Shown here: one piece after another, positions 1 through 12,800 of the stretch
Numbering within the stretch: the first letter of the stretch is position 1
How the letters are laid out: every line of letters begins with the position of its first letter
NCBI GenBank assembly: GCA_963555705.1
Contig: OY743168.1
Location: 26,027,128 to 26,091,127 of the forward strand
Direction: 5' to 3'
DNA: 64,000 nt
Source: Ligustrum vulgare
Lineage: Eukaryota > Streptophyta > Magnoliopsida > Lamiales > Oleaceae
Position numbers and translations under genes: made by a program
The notes under the pieces: generated by a model
Databases searched by the model: none
What the model was told of the DNA's origin: nothing
The model's input: only the letters and a program-made list of their open reading frames with translations

Positions 1-640
1 ACCTAGTTGAAGAAGGAAAGCAAATTGTCAAACTCACGCGCAAGTATTTTTTCTTGTATCTACACATCGTTCAATATTTCGGCCATATCTTTCTATTTCC
101 TTATCCGATTGAGGTGGTTAAAAGTGAATTAGAAATATAACTTAAAGGGCTAAAATTCTTTATGAAATAGGATTTTCCCAATTCAAACATTTACTACCCT
201 AAAATTAGGTCTCAATGTCCAATTAGAAATCTGTCCAGAATCTTTTGCGGGTGGAATCAATTTTCTGGTAATATTCTTATCATATTCTATTCCTTTTTGA
301 CTTCTACTTGCATCCAATTGACTCCTAAAAATCCTCAAAGTATCTTCTTTTCATCAAAATCAATCATTGGATATTTGCAAGTTGGTCCTTCGTGTTTAAT
401 TTGCTTTTCAGTCCTTCGACTTCTAATTTATTCAATTTCGCACCATGGATGATTTTTGATTGTTGCCATAAACTCCTTAATTTCTCAATTAAGCTCCAAT
501 TAGCATTTAATTGTGCATTTTTCTCATCAATTGCTTCATTCTTCATCTTTTAAGATATTTACTGAAAAAGTAAACAAATAGATACAAATTAAATAGTAAA
601 TATTCTAAAACGACAACAATATATTATAATTTAGACATAT
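1..640. other. Leading stretch without a firm gene
   Basis: No convincing gene is visible. On the - strand at 364-546 there is a 60-codon open stretch rich in Lys, Glu, Leu and Asn that looks like a short coiled coil. Stop-interrupted sequence of similar composition continues towards position 1. It may be the end of a transposon-encoded coiled-coil protein, but nothing identifies the family. The 5' part of the Tat retrotransposon that follows may begin in or before this stretch. Confidence 0.3.
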
Positions 641-646
641 AAATAA

Positions 647-1229
647 GTGTATAAAATACACTTATCACCCAACGAATGGGCAGAGGGTTTTCTTCAAAGG
701 TTCAAAACGGCCAGGAGCAAATGTTTTGTTCCTTTTCCTGAAAAGGAGTTTGTCAAGATCGCTCATAGTTGTTTGAGTTGTGATTTAAAAAAGAAGTTTC
801 AGGACAGGGAATTTCCTGACCTATTTCAGTTGAGTGCTAATATAATTAGATATGAACGTATAAATAGAGGAAGAACAAATGAGAAATTCTAACAAAGAGA
901 CTTACTATAATGACCCGAGTTTTAACGTTCACATGGTTGATGGCGAATATTATGACCAGAACGAAGTATGTTTGGCCAAACTGGTCAAGGAAGATGCGTA
1001 TGCTTGCTCTTTAGCAGCCGAATCAAACTCAACAATAAAAAATGGGCCTATGGGGGATAAAAACAAAAAAGCAAGGGTGTTTTCATTTGATGTGACGAAA
1101 GTTGACCTTATATTTGACAAACTATATAAGGATAAGCGTATAAAGTTGAGGGATAAGCATAAATTGCAAAACCTTGAACAAATCAAGGTAAAAATTATTG
1201 TAAATGGTACAATGCATGATCTCATATGA
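647..1229 (+). pseudogene. Ty3/gypsy Gag remnant
   Basis: Two overlapping open stretches (647-892 and 879-1229) in different frames together resemble a retrotransposon Gag domain. The first has the typical W-A-x-x-F and F-x-x-R pattern and ends in an SANIIRYE-like helix. The second contains VHMVDGEYYDQNE and a KARVFSFDVTKVDLIFDKL segment, common between Gag and protease in plant Tat elements. A frameshift near 880 separates them. No start codon or zinc knuckle can be assigned. It would have formed the capsid; it is now non-coding. Confidence 0.65.
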
Positions 1230-1236
1230 CTAATAA

Positions 1237-2576
1237 TTGCTTGGTTTTTTGTCATGTGTTACTGGATGCTATCGAATCTGGAGGAATCACTTTTGGAGCA
1301 AAAAAGAAGTGGTAGTGGATGAAAATCATTTCCCACAGCCGCTTGGGGTGAACATGATGATAACTGGCTTCAAAAATAGGTTGCCAAAATTCAAGTTAGT
1401 CATAGATGACAGAAAGGAAGATCCTGAACGACCTCTTAGTGTTTTTGAATGACTAAAAGGAAAGGATATAGAAAATATAAAGGTGTCTTATGTGCTAGAT
1501 GCAAAGGGGAAGAAAGAAAGCATACGAAAAAAGTAGGGACATGGGGGCATTACAATCATCCTAATGTTGTTTCTGGTTTCCAGCCCGACAGAGGTTGGAG
1601 TATGCCATTCTATAGAAAATCGCATTTTGAAGGAAAGTTCAAGCCAATGAACGGCTAGAGAACATTCAGAACACAACCTTGTCAGAAGTATGTATGGCTT
1701 CATTTCAGTATAATGCATGAAGGGTTGTGCCTTTTAATGAGATGACTAGTACACAACAAAGACTATTTCAAAAAAATTATGGGAGAACGATGAGACAACA
1801 GCAGGGATCATCACATCTTAAAAAGCCTAAATTATCAAGGTGGCTAATAAGAATGTTCTCCATGATAGTAAGGAAACTAAGCTAGTACAGGGGAGTTGAT
1901 GGAGAAAGCAGCGGAAAGTTCTTTTGGGAAGTCAAAATTCGAAAGTAGTATAAAAGATGAGGATGAGGAGGATCTAAGGTGATCCCTTGCCATTCAATTC
2001 AGTACGCTGCCTCCAGTTATGGCTAATAACTACTTGTTGGCTAATGAAATTAAAAGTAAAGAGAATGATGAAGAAGAGATAGAAGATAATGAGGAAACAT
2101 GCTTGCTAGTGTGTGAAGAAGGCCAAACATCCAGGAAGTATGTTATGAAGTAGAGGATGATGTCATGAGGGAAGTTTCACGCAACAAATTACTAAAGCAA
2201 CTATATCAAAAAGGTGTCCGTGAATTAGATTTATTAGGCGAACTGTCTAGACGTTCTTTCTACTTTTATGTGCTATGCGGAACACATAAAAGGAAAGTGA
2301 GGGTACCATGCTCTGAAAAATATGGATCGACTCCTAGAATTCTACATCCCCCTACAGGTTGGTTCATAGATGAAGATCTTCGGGAGGAAAGCCAAAAGAA
2401 AGTCCAAGATGTAGGGATTCCAAACGATATACTGCAGATTAATTTGAGAAGAAAGTTCGATTCAGTGCAAGACAAGCAGGAAGTAGAGATAGACGCAAAT
2501 GAAAAGGTCATTTTTAGAAAGCCATCTGTAAAGTTAACCACAGTTTTATGTGAAGAGTTTAGTCAATGGTGTACTT
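1237..2576 (+). pseudogene. Tat polyprotein remnant between Gag and protease
   Basis: Short open stretches (1237-1452, 1449-1658, 2165-2599) in shifting frames carry pieces common in the Tat polyprotein, such as a DENHFPQPLGVNMM segment and the block 2165-2560 that runs into the protease. Between 1660 and 2160 the frame is broken by many stops, with no other recognisable content. These are remains of one long open reading frame, not separate genes. Confidence 0.5.
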
Positions 2577-2883
2577 GTGCCAAAAGTACTCATCGATAAC
2601 GGGACAGCCATAAATACCATCCCATCAAGAATGGCAAGGAAGTTTGCAAAGACAGAGAGTGATATGAACCCAACAGAAGTTATTCTCACAAGTTTCAATG
2701 GGGGAGCAACTTCAGCCAAATGAGTGATACCGTTAGAAATAACTGTGGGAAAAACTACTAGAACCACAATTTTCTTTGTGATAGATGGTCATACTGGTTA
2801 TAATGTGTTATTGGGGAGAGATTCGATTCATGGGAGTCGTTGCATACCTTCATCGCTCCACCAGTACCTGATTTTTTGGAATT
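2577..2883 (+). pseudogene. Retroviral-type aspartic protease remnant (Tat)
   Basis: The translation begins with VPKVLIDNGTAINTIPSR and ends with an NVLLGRDSIHG-like block, the two conserved segments of retropepsins (active-site loop and the C-terminal hydrophobic-LGRD block). The catalytic triplet, normally DSG or DTG, reads DNG, consistent with a G-to-A change. A stop interrupts the middle near 2721. The domain lies upstream of the RT part, as in Ty3/gypsy elements. It would have cleaved the polyprotein and is not functional now. Confidence 0.7.
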
Positions 2884-3398
2884 ATAAAGGAGAAGCGGAG
2901 GTTGTACAAACATATCACATGCCTTTCGTCGTGAAAGCAAACTATGTGGAAAGGTTTATGTACGAATAGAACTATGTACCTGTCGGATTAGTCCAAAATG
3001 GGGAAGAAACTCAGATCATTGCACAGAGCGAATAGCTGTTCTCAGTAGATGCACTTACTGAGATGTTCAGTCAAATAAGGCCAAATATAGTGGCCTTTAA
3101 AGAGCCAATAATTGGCAAAAAGACTATCAAAGAAATCTAATAAGTTGTCAGCAGTTATTAAAAAATATGGCCGATATTCGAGCCTTTAAGGCCAAGCTAA
3201 TGGTTTTTGATAAAGAATGTAAAGCAATGACCAAAGAAGAAGCAACATTAGAGACACTTAATAACAAGTTAGCAATATTCGAGTAGGAGCAGAATATTGG
3301 CCGAGAAGTTAACAAGGTGGATTGTTTAGAAGAGGAAGTACTTACGAGGAACCTGGACGATGAAAGAATGAGGATCACAAAGCTTGGACATGCTGAAG

Positions 3399-3406
3399 CA
3401 CAAGAC
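3399..3406. repeat. Left 8-bp target duplication of the hAT element (cacaagac)
   Basis: The octamer cacaagac directly precedes the left terminal inverted repeat and recurs exactly at 6753-6760 after the right one. Eight base pairs is the length made by hAT transposases. Confidence 0.9.
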
Positions 3407-6400
3407 TAGATGTGGCAAAACGGCTAGTCAAAACACGAGCCGATGGCGACTTGGCTCGTCAAGATGGCGAGCCGGTAGGCAAGCCAAACGCCCACGTCGA
3501 ACCATGAGTCGAGCATGGCTTGGCTCGTGTTTTGACGAGAAGCTCGTAGGAGTGAGCCACGAGCCGAGCAGACGAGCTGCTCGACTCATCGAGTCGTTTG
3601 AAAAAAAAAGAAGTCGTTTTTCGACCGTTTGGGACGCCCGGTCAAATTCTGACTTTTATTTTTTATTTTTTCCTTTTTTCCCCTATAAATACCCCTAAAA
3701 TCAACTTCATTTTCACTTCTCAATATCTCAACTCTCTTCTATACTATACTCTCTATAATTATCCACCTACTACTACAATTCAATTCAATCACTCCATTTT
3801 CATTACATAAATTTACTCATATACATTTCATTTCAATCTCCAAATTCTATTTCTAACTATTTATTATTTATACAATACACATATTTCCTTTTCAATATTC
3901 TTATCACTTCAAGTCTTCACCTACTACTAGCACTACAAATTGTCAAATTCTACAATTACACACCACACATTTCAATTTTATTTCAAATTTTCAACTACAA
4001 AAGAATGGATCCCAGCAGCCAAAGATTTGTCAATGAGTTGTTCGATGGTCCACCTGGATTTGGGGATGGCTCAACACCACAATCTTACGCTCAGTCTCAC
4101 TTCAACGATGAATTCGCCAATCTCAACTGTGTTCCAATCCCCAAAAATCTCGAAGAAGTTGCACTTAATCAACGAATCGATGAAGATGTGGATGTTGAAG
4201 TCTTAGAAAATGATCTCGATCTTCCCGATGCAAAAGGGAAGCAAAAAGCTGCAAAACGTACGAAGAAAGTTGCTAAGTGTTGGGATCACTTCAAATTGAT
4301 CTCAATTGGGAAAAAAGACTGAATCATCACCGGAAGAGTTCAAAGCAGCACAATTGGCATGGAAAAAAAGGTATTGGTACTACACATCTCAATTGTCACT
4401 ATAGCAAGTGTGTTACCAAACACGGGTTTGTCTAATCAAATCAAAGTCAATTATGATTTGGTTCATCTGCTAGTGATTCTGCTGCTGGATCTACTATACT
4501 TTCAAATTGGATGTATTCCGAACAAGAGAATCGAACAGACATGGTTCAATTTGTTGCGGGGGCGGAGTTTCCACTAAGCATAGTAGACAACGAACACTTT
4601 ATTACATACATCAAACAGTATCTTCAACCCAGGTACGCTGGTATTACTCGAAATAATCTGCATGCTGATACTATAACATATTTTACTAAAACTAAGAAGC
4701 AATTAACAGTCGATTTAAATAATTGTGGTGATGCTATTTCTTTTACTTCCGATCTTTGGGAAGGAATTAACAAAAAAGATTATATTGTGGTAACTGCACA
4801 CTACATCGATCCACTTTGGGTAATGCATAAAAAAAATTATCGCTTTTAAAATTATAAAATTTCCTCATTACGCATCCAACATATTTAATGATATACTGTA
4901 AATTGTTAGAGAATATGGTTTTGAAAGTAAAATTCGATCATTTACCTTCGATAATGCTAGTGTAAATAAGGTTGTAGTGGATAAGTTAAGTAGAATTCTT
5001 AATCCGGACTTTGGGGATTTTTTATTTCATGTTAGATGCTGCTGTCATATTTTAAATTTAATTGTTCAAAATGGATTGAAGCATATTAAAGATCAAATAG
5101 ATAGAATTAAAGATGCATTAGTGTACATAACTATATCACCGAATAGAAAACAATACTTTGAAGAGATGTGTTCACAATACGGTTTAGATGATAAGAAGTT
5201 TATAACCGACGTAGGTCATAGGTGGAACTCTACATATTTATTACTTAAATCATGTGAATGTTATGAACACATAATAACCGAATATTATAACAATAGAACA
5301 TTTAGGAATGATGATGATCCTCTATTAATAGAACCGGATTGGGAAGCTACTTTCAAAGTCAAAAGATTTTTGACAAGTTTTTACGATTCAACCAACATAT
5401 TATTTGGGGTATATTACCCAACTAGTTCAAGAGTTCTTGAACGTCTCTATATTATTACAACAAGAACTTTTTATAGATATAGACATGACACATTTTTTCA
5501 AGATATGATAATTGCCATGTAAATTCAATTTAGAAAATATTGGGAAGATTTACCTATGTTATTTCCTTTAGCATGCGTAATGGACTAGCATTACAATTTA
5601 AAGGGTACAAAACTTCTTATTTCTAAAATCAATAGCTCATTGATTTTGGACAAACTTATCACTTATAATAATTTAAAAAACACGTTAGTAAGCATTTATA
5701 CCATATATGCAGCACGACTTGGAACTAATGTTAGGCATACACAAGCAGCACCATCACGTGCCACTACACTAGAAGACGATGAAGTAGAATTATTAGATTT
5801 AATGGACGAAATGAGTCGATCACAAGGAACTTCTTCTTACAGTGTGTCCACTAGTTGTAACGAATTCGGTACAAATCCAATTGTAATACCTAAAGGATTA
5901 AAAAATTATTTTCATCAAGATTTACTTAGAAATGTGGAGCGTGCTAATTCTTTAGAGTTTGATTTACTTGAATATTGACAAACAAACGAATAGAGATATC
6001 TAATGATTCGGCCATAGCAAAAGATGTACTAATACCTCAGATTAGCACAGTAGTTTCAGAGTCTGCTTTTAGTGCAGGTTAAAGAGTTTTGTCAGAAGTG
6101 AGGAGCCGACACAAAGAAGATATTTTGGAAGCGTTAATGTATGTCAAAGATTGACAAGACGTTCATTTTTGCATACAAAATAAGTATGTCGAAATTGCAT
6201 GCAATCAAGGAAATGATATTTAAATTTAACTGTAAACTTTTAATTCCTTCCTTTAAAATACAATTTTGATTTCAAAACAAAAATTTAACACGTAACAAGT
6301 TGTCCGTGTATAATTTTAACTCAGCCTACTAGAAAATTAAATTATTCAAGTTAATAGCCGTCCCAAGCCCGGATAAAAAGGAGGGTTTTAATTTAAAAAC

Positions 6401-6752
6401 TTGTAAATTTTAATTTATTTACTCAATTTTATTTTGTCTTTTCAAATATTAATTCTTGATATGTTCTCTAATATTCATTACTTATAGTCTTATACTTACT
6501 AAGGATTATTTATTTGTTACAAATTTACACAACTAATTATAATTTTATATACAATATATAATTAATATTCAACTTATTCAATTATTTTATGTTAAATTTA
6601 ATAAAAAAATAAATAAAAAAGGCGGCCTACCACGAGCCACGAGCCGAAGCTCGACTCAGCCCAGTCCACAGGAGCTGAGCACCTGCTTGGCTCGTTTTGG
6701 ACAAGCTGACGAGCCGAGCTCCACGAGCCGGCTGGGCCCATTGCCACCTCTA
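3407..6752 (+). mobile_element. Complete but dead hAT DNA transposon inserted in the Tat element
   Basis: The left end begins TAGATGTGGCAA and the reverse complement of the right end begins TAGAGGTGGCAA, 11 of 12 matching and agreeing with the usual hAT terminus. Both sides carry the same 8-bp duplication cacaagac. The subterminal 200 bp on each side are packed with CGAGCC/GGCTCG motifs in both orientations (about 3430-3600 and 6625-6735), a typical arrangement of transposase binding sites. The inside encodes a decayed hAT transposase. The intact duplication and termini suggest the insertion is younger than its Tat host, though its coding region is already broken. Confidence 0.92.
4005..6225 (+). 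pseudogene. hAT-family transposase, broken
   Basis: The N-terminus starts MDPSSQRFVNEL and runs to a BED-type zinc-finger start (KVAKCWDHFKL), where the frame is lost near 4320. The central RNase H-like part is readable at 4511-4849 (SDLWEGINKKDYIVVTAHYI) and 4977-5522 (HVRCCCHILNLIVQNGL). The C-terminal dimerisation domain is seen at about 6000-6160 (SESAFSAG, then RVLSEVRSRH). Several frameshifts and stops separate these blocks, some of them tryptophan codons turned into TGA. Domain order and length fit plant hAT transposases of the Ac/Tam3 group. The protein would have cut and rejoined the element ends; it can no longer be made. Confidence 0.85.
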
Positions 6753-6760
6753 CACAAGAC
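6753..6760. repeat. Right 8-bp target duplication of the hAT element (cacaagac)
   Basis: Exact copy of 3399-3406. After it the Tat polyprotein frame continues. Confidence 0.9.
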
Positions 6761-8774
6761 CCTTTAATAAAGGTAAACATTGGCGATGAAGAGGAAGATC
6801 GCCCAACATTTATTAGCCAAATACTTAGCCAAGAGGTAAGTAATGAATGAATTGCTTTATTAAAGGACAACGATTGTTTTGCTTGGGAATATGAACATAT
6901 GCTTGGTTTAATAAAAATTTGGTGGAACATAAATTACCAACTAAACCAAATTTTAAGCCTCATAAACAACCTCCTAGACGTTTTTCCCCTAATGTATTGC
7001 CCGAAGTAAAGAAAGAAATTGAGTGATTGTAAAAGGCAAGATTGATTAGAACAGCCAGATATGTTGAGTGGTTATCTAATACCGTGCATGTATTGAAAAA
7101 GAATAGTAATATCAGCGTATGTATAGACTTCAGGAATTTAAATTTTACAACGTCCAAAGATGAATATCCGCTGCCTACAGTAGATTCAACTGCCAGGCAC
7201 GTAATTTATTCCTTTTATGGATGGGTATTGAGGATATAACCAAATTTATATAGCTGAAGAAGATGTACATAAAACTGCCTTTAGGTGTCCTGGGCTTTAT
7301 GATGTTTTGAATGGGTAGTTATGTCGTTCGGCCTAAAAAATGCAAGGGCCACTTATCAAAGAGTAATGAATTTAATTTTTTATGACATGATAGACGAATT
7401 TGTTGAAGTCTATGTAAATGATATAGTGGTCAAATAAATTAAAGAAGAAGACCATTTTCAACAATTAAAACGTTCATTTGAGCGAATGAGGCAATACAAA
7501 CTAAAATTGAATCCTTTGAAATGTACATTTGATGTTAATGCAGATATTTTCCTTGATTTTTAGTACACAAAAGAGAAATTGAACTTGATAAAATTAAATC
7601 GAAGGCCATTTTAGAAGTCAAACCACCTGGTAACAAAAAAGAGTTGCAAAGATTTCTAGGCCAACTTTTTGAGACGTTTTATTTCCAATTTGGCAGGGAA
7701 AACAAAAACTTTTTCACCTCTATTAAAGCTGAAAAACTAGGATGAGATCGTCTAAAAGGAAGAAAATCAAAAGGCTTTTGACAACCTAAAAACATACTTG
7801 TCAAGTCCACATGTGCTAGCGTCACCTATCCAAGGATGGCCAATGAAAGTGTATGTATCGGTTGAATAAGAATCCATACTCGAAATGGTCTCACAAGAAG
7901 ACCAATTTGGTGAAGAAAGGGCAATCTATTATTTGAGTAGATAGTTAACGAAATGTGAATGTAATTATTCTGCTATTGAAATTTTTTATCTTGCTTTATA
8001 TTTCACGTGTACAAAACTAAGGGTCTATTTATGGCATGTGACTGTTTTCTTAATTTCTAAAATGAGTTTAGTTAAATACATGTTTTCTCGCCCTATTTTA
8101 CACCAAAGGATAGGCCTTTAGACTTTAGCACTGTCAGAATTTGAAATACAATACATACCCCAAAAGGCAGTTAAAAATCAAGCATTAGCTAACTTTTTGG
8201 ATGATTATCCATGCCTCGATGTATCTAAAGAAATTGAATTGAAAGTTGATTCGTTTGAGTAAAAATCTTGGGTTTTATACTTTGATGGATCAAAAACCTC
8301 TGGAGGTACGGGTTAGGAATAGTTTTCATAAACTCATTGAGAGTTTGTCATAAATTTGCTTTCACTTTGAATAGAATGTGTACCAACAATCAAGATGAAT
8401 TCGAAGCGTTGATTGTAGGTTTATAACTGTTGATGGAATTGGGGGTAAAAAATGTAACTATCAAGGGCGATTCCCAGTTAGTAATTTACCAATTGATTGA
8501 TGATTTTAAATACCAAAGTGATTATGTTATAAGTCAATTTGAAATCTCTCAGGAATTGTTGGAAGAATTTGATCAAGTGGAATTTCAAGATGTTAACAAA
8601 ATGTATAACGGCTTAGGAAACGAGTTAGCCCAAATGGCTTCAGGCTATTCAAAGGTGCTAAATTGGAAATCCACTTGTAAGTGTGGGATAATATTGCCCA
8701 TGATACAATGTAGGGTGAGAAAAATCGATGTTCATTGCATACAAAATGGAGAAGCAATAGGTTGGAGAATATAA
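6761..8774 (+). pseudogene. Tat reverse transcriptase, RNase H and second RNase H remnant
   Basis: After the hAT insertion the frame resumes with a VNIGDEEEDRPTFIS block that precedes RT in Tat elements. RT blocks follow: VCIDFRNLN with EYPLPTVD (about 7110-7185), MSFGLKNARATYQRVMN (7320-7370) and YVNDIVVK (about 7411-7434), where the catalytic YVDD motif has become YVND. The RNase H connection starts near 7590. A second, archaeal-type RNase H begins near 8277 (LYFDGSKTSGG) and includes NQDEFEALIVGL and a GDSQLVIYQL motif (8430-8630). Many stops are present. No integrase is visible downstream, so the pol gene is cut short or was always non-autonomous. Confidence 0.78.
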
Positions 8775-8871
8775 ATAAAAAGGTTCTTGAAAGAGCCTAA
8801 TAAAAACAGCAATAAGCAAATATAGCACAAGATTAATACTTGATATTAATTTTGCCATATTCGGGGGTAAT

Positions 8872-9560
8872 TGTGGACACACAGAAATGAGGCCCAACTA
8901 AGTGGTCCAAATAATAGGACCCATTTAAAGAGTTTAGAGGATAGACCGTAGTGAACCCACACGCAGGCCCAAAACAGAGCGCCGAGCAATGGGACCAGCA
9001 TCGCCCAAGATCGGAGTGAACGCAGTGACTCATCATTATTTAAGGTGACAGTTATTAAATGAATTAATGTGCAATTTTATCTCAACCCATATCCTAGAGA
9101 TTTCAATTACAAACGGTTGGATCATGAGAGTAATGGCAGCAGTTAATTCGACAGTTTCTTGAACAATCATCCATTATGAGGAAGATGGGTAGTTACAGGG
9201 CGACATGCAGTTTTCAGGAAATTTCGAGAGTAAAACTGTTCAAGGAGTATAAAAGAGGAAAGAAAACATGGAAGCAAAAAAAAAAAAGGATCAATCAACT
9301 CTCAAAAGAGAACTATGTATTTTCATTTCTATTTACATTTCCTTGTAATCTTCCTGTACCTTGCATTTCAGTGTGCTTGTGCTCCTTAGATGCATTAATC
9401 TTCTTGTAAACTGTGCTATTCATGAATAAAACACCTCTCGTTGGGATTTTTTATCGAGAGGTTGTTGTTCCTTACACATCGTCTGAATCTCATTTTAATT
9501 GTTAGCGACTAATCCGCGCGAAACAGATGCCCTTATAGTGTCCTGAGGATTGCTCGAGCG
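8872..9560 (+). repeat. Probable 3' LTR of the Tat element
   Basis: A G-rich tract (cgggggta) that could be the polypurine primer is followed by TGTGGACAC at 8872, a plausible LTR start. Inside are a TATA box (TATAAAAG, 9248-9255) and a polyadenylation signal (AATAAA, 9425-9430) in the right order. The second LTR is outside the window, so the right end cannot be fixed and no target duplication could be read. Confidence 0.5.
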
Positions 9561-9858
9561 AATAAGTCAACTTCAAAGTCGGTTCAAATCGACGGAATAA
9601 TAAAAATTAATTAATCAAGACAAATTAATTGAAGATAAAGATTCAAAATATTGTTAAGGTAAATATATCGTTTTTCCTATTAAACTAATTATATTAAATC
9701 TTTAAAACGAAATTGAGGAAAACATTTCATATTCAATTGTTTAAGCGTGGTGGATCTTCCAGTAAATATAATAATTAAATAAAAGAAATCGTGGATACAA
9801 TTTATCTAGTCGATTTCAAATATTTAGATATTATTTATCCCCTATTTTGAGTTTTTGT
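9561..9858. other. Spacer between the Tat LTR and the LINE
   Basis: AT-rich DNA with no open frame or recognisable element end. Confidence 0.4.
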
Positions 9859-12800
9859 GATTTTTTTTTTTGAAAACAAAATAATCTCATAAGAGAAACT
9901 AAGAATTACCTTCCTCTGCTGCCAAGCCGAGAGGAAAAAAGGAAAGTTGTTAGTCCACAAATAATTATAACTAGAACGAGAAACGAAGCCGGCAAGTTTG
10001 TGGGCAATCACATTCCTATCTCTAGGCACATACAACATGAGCCACAATTGCTGACTGACAGAAGCTCTCGAATCTCCCGAATATACGGAGTAATAGTTAC
10101 AAGAGGTTCCTCCTTGATTAGATCAAGCACTACCTTCATCGCATCACTTTCGACTTATTTGATAACAAAAGATTTGTCAACCGCAAATTGGAGTCCCGTC
10201 TTCATGGGTAAGGCTTCAGCAATCTTTGGCGATGCGTTACTTTTCTTGCACACCGCAAAGGCACCATGCACAACCCCATCATCATCCCATATGATTCCAC
10301 CCAATCCCATTATACCGGATTCAAATCTGATTGCAGCATCTACATTGAGGACAAAAGCCGACATGGCCCCAGATTCACTCCTCCACACCTTCTGTGTCGC
10401 AATGTTCAGTAAACCAGGTTGCTTCCGGATCAAACTCACATTCTGGTAGGTATCCAAATGGATTAAGATGGAATCACTACCAACTGTAACATCCAGCTCC
10501 TTTCCTCCACGCAAGAGATGATTCCTCAACTGCCAGATAAAATCAATCCCCATTACTAACAGCTCAGTGACCTCTACAGGGGATGTCGATAACATAGACC
10601 ACAAAAATTTTCCAAAATCGAGCATTCCTCCTGATTTCATGCCCTTCTTTAGGAAATCCTAGCAATTTAGTTTTTTCCACAACTCCTTAACCTATCTAAA
10701 TTGAAAAAATAAGTGAATATCAGACTCCCAACATTTACAGTGCGGACAGTAAAGTTGGCCATTTATTTTCCTCTTCGCCAGGTTACTATTTGTAGGAATA
10801 AAATTATTGAGAACTCGCCATGTGTTGTGACGAATTCTGGGTGGAACATTGAGTTTCCGGATTATCTTCCACAAAAGAACTTCTTTTCCACTGCCATTTT
10901 CATCTGCATACCCATTGACAACACCTTGGTTCAGTAGGTGATACCCACTTCTAACTGTGTACTCACCATTGGGTGTGAAATGCCAGATTAGGAAATCCCC
11001 TTGATCATAGCATTTAGGGGATGGATAAAATGTGATTTGCCTCTACTGGCCAAAAAGATTGCATTACAACATCTTCATCCCAGCCTCCATTTTCTGCAAT
11101 TAAGTCACTGACCCATCTCACCCTCTCGTGTCTTGGTGTCATCAGTTTAAAAGAAGGAGTATTTACTAACCAATTATCTTCCCAAATATTAATGGTCTGC
11201 CAGTTACCAATTCGCCATCGAGAACCCTTCACTATAGCTTCCCGTCCCCATAATATACTTTTCCAAACATGTAAGATGCCCCCTTTATCCACAGCTTGCA
11301 GAAAATGAGAATTTGGAAAATACTTAGCCTTCAATATACGAGAAGGGAATCTAGATTGTGAATAAGATGCCAACCCTGTTTGGCAAGCATACATTGATTG
11401 AATGTACTCAGTTTTCGAAATCCAAGGCCACTATCGATTTTTGCTTTACTCAAGCGCTCCCAACTAACCCATGTTAGTTTTCTCTTGCCTTTTGTTGAAT
11501 CATTACCACACATCCAGCATAAGAGAAGAATTTTCGATTCTAGCTTTGAATTCTTTTCCAAATGCATTCTTTTAACTCCCCAAATGTTTTCATCTTGTTC
11601 CTCCCCACCACCAACGGCAAGCCCAAATACTTATTATGGCTTTTATGCATGTCAATATTTAAAATTTCTCCCAATTCTCTTCTTTGATCATCCCCAACAT
11701 TCGGAGAAAAGGTGACAGTAGTTTTATCCAAGTTTACTAGTTGGCCTAACGCTCTTCCATACACCTCAAGAATTTGTAAAATAGAATTTGCATCTCCGGT
11801 GTTCGCCCATGAGAAAATAATAGAATCATTTGCGAATAGAAGATGACTAACCCGAGGACCATTTCTCGAACATCTAATCCCCATAATATTTCCATACTCA
11901 TCCTCTCTTTTAATAAGACTCGAGAAAGCCTCAGTACATAAGATGAACATGTACGATGAGAGAGGACATCCCTGTCTGAATCCCCTAGACGGTTTAACAA
12001 ATCCCTTATAACATCTATTAATCGTAAAACAGAATTCAGATGTCAATACACAATCCAGTATACACTTGACCCAATGAACAGGAAGGCAATGTGCTCTAAA
12101 ATGGCCCTTATGAAACTCCACTCCACTCTATCATACGCTTTACTCATATCCAATTTGAGCACCATATAACCTTTACTACCATTGTTCTTCTTGCCCATCA
12201 TATGAAGCACTTCGAAAGCAGCAATTGCATTATCAGTAATAAGTCTGTTGGGGACAAAAGCACTTTGATTTCTAGATATCAAAGGAGATATGACCTACTT
12301 CAACCTGTTTGCTAAACATTTTGACACAATCTTGTACAAAACATTACATAATGAAATGGGTCTATAATCTGCAATTGACTTAGGTTTCGATTTTTTAGGT
12401 ATCAAAACAATAGTAGTACGATTAATAGATTTTACAGACTGGCCTTTATTGAGAACATTAAGGCAAGCAGAAGAGACATGAGTTCTAAGAGTGTCCTAAT
12501 GTGTCTGATAAAAGAGTACATGAAAACCGTCCACCCTAGGAGCTTTGCATGGCCCCATACTGAAAAGTGCCTCAGACACCTCCTCTATTGAAAAAGGTCG
12601 CAAGAGGACCTGGATGTCTTCCTCAGATAACGTATGCTCAATATTCCGAACCCCATCAATAATCTTAGTCTCCTACAAATCCCTTCTAGTGAAGAGCGAG
12701 GAGTAGTATGCCTCAATATGTGCCACAACTTCATCGTCCTCCACTAAAACCCACCCATCTTCACCCTTTAAACTGCATATGGCATTTTTCGTCCTTCTCA

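Larger units (their letters stand above)
647..9560 (+). mobile_element. Decayed Ty3/gypsy retrotransposon, Tat type, split by a hAT element
   Basis: Gag, aspartic protease, reverse transcriptase, RNase H and an additional RNase H appear in that order on the + strand, the order expected for Ty3/gypsy. The extra C-terminal RNase H with an acidic N-terminal DGS motif is characteristic of the Tat lineage. All reading frames carry stops and frameshifts. A 3346-bp hAT transposon sits inside at 3407-6752; on either side of it the polyprotein frame resumes directly, which fixes the insertion point. A candidate 3' LTR starts near 8872. The 5' LTR is not seen and probably lies left of the window. The right boundary near 9560 is approximate. 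Confidence 0.8.
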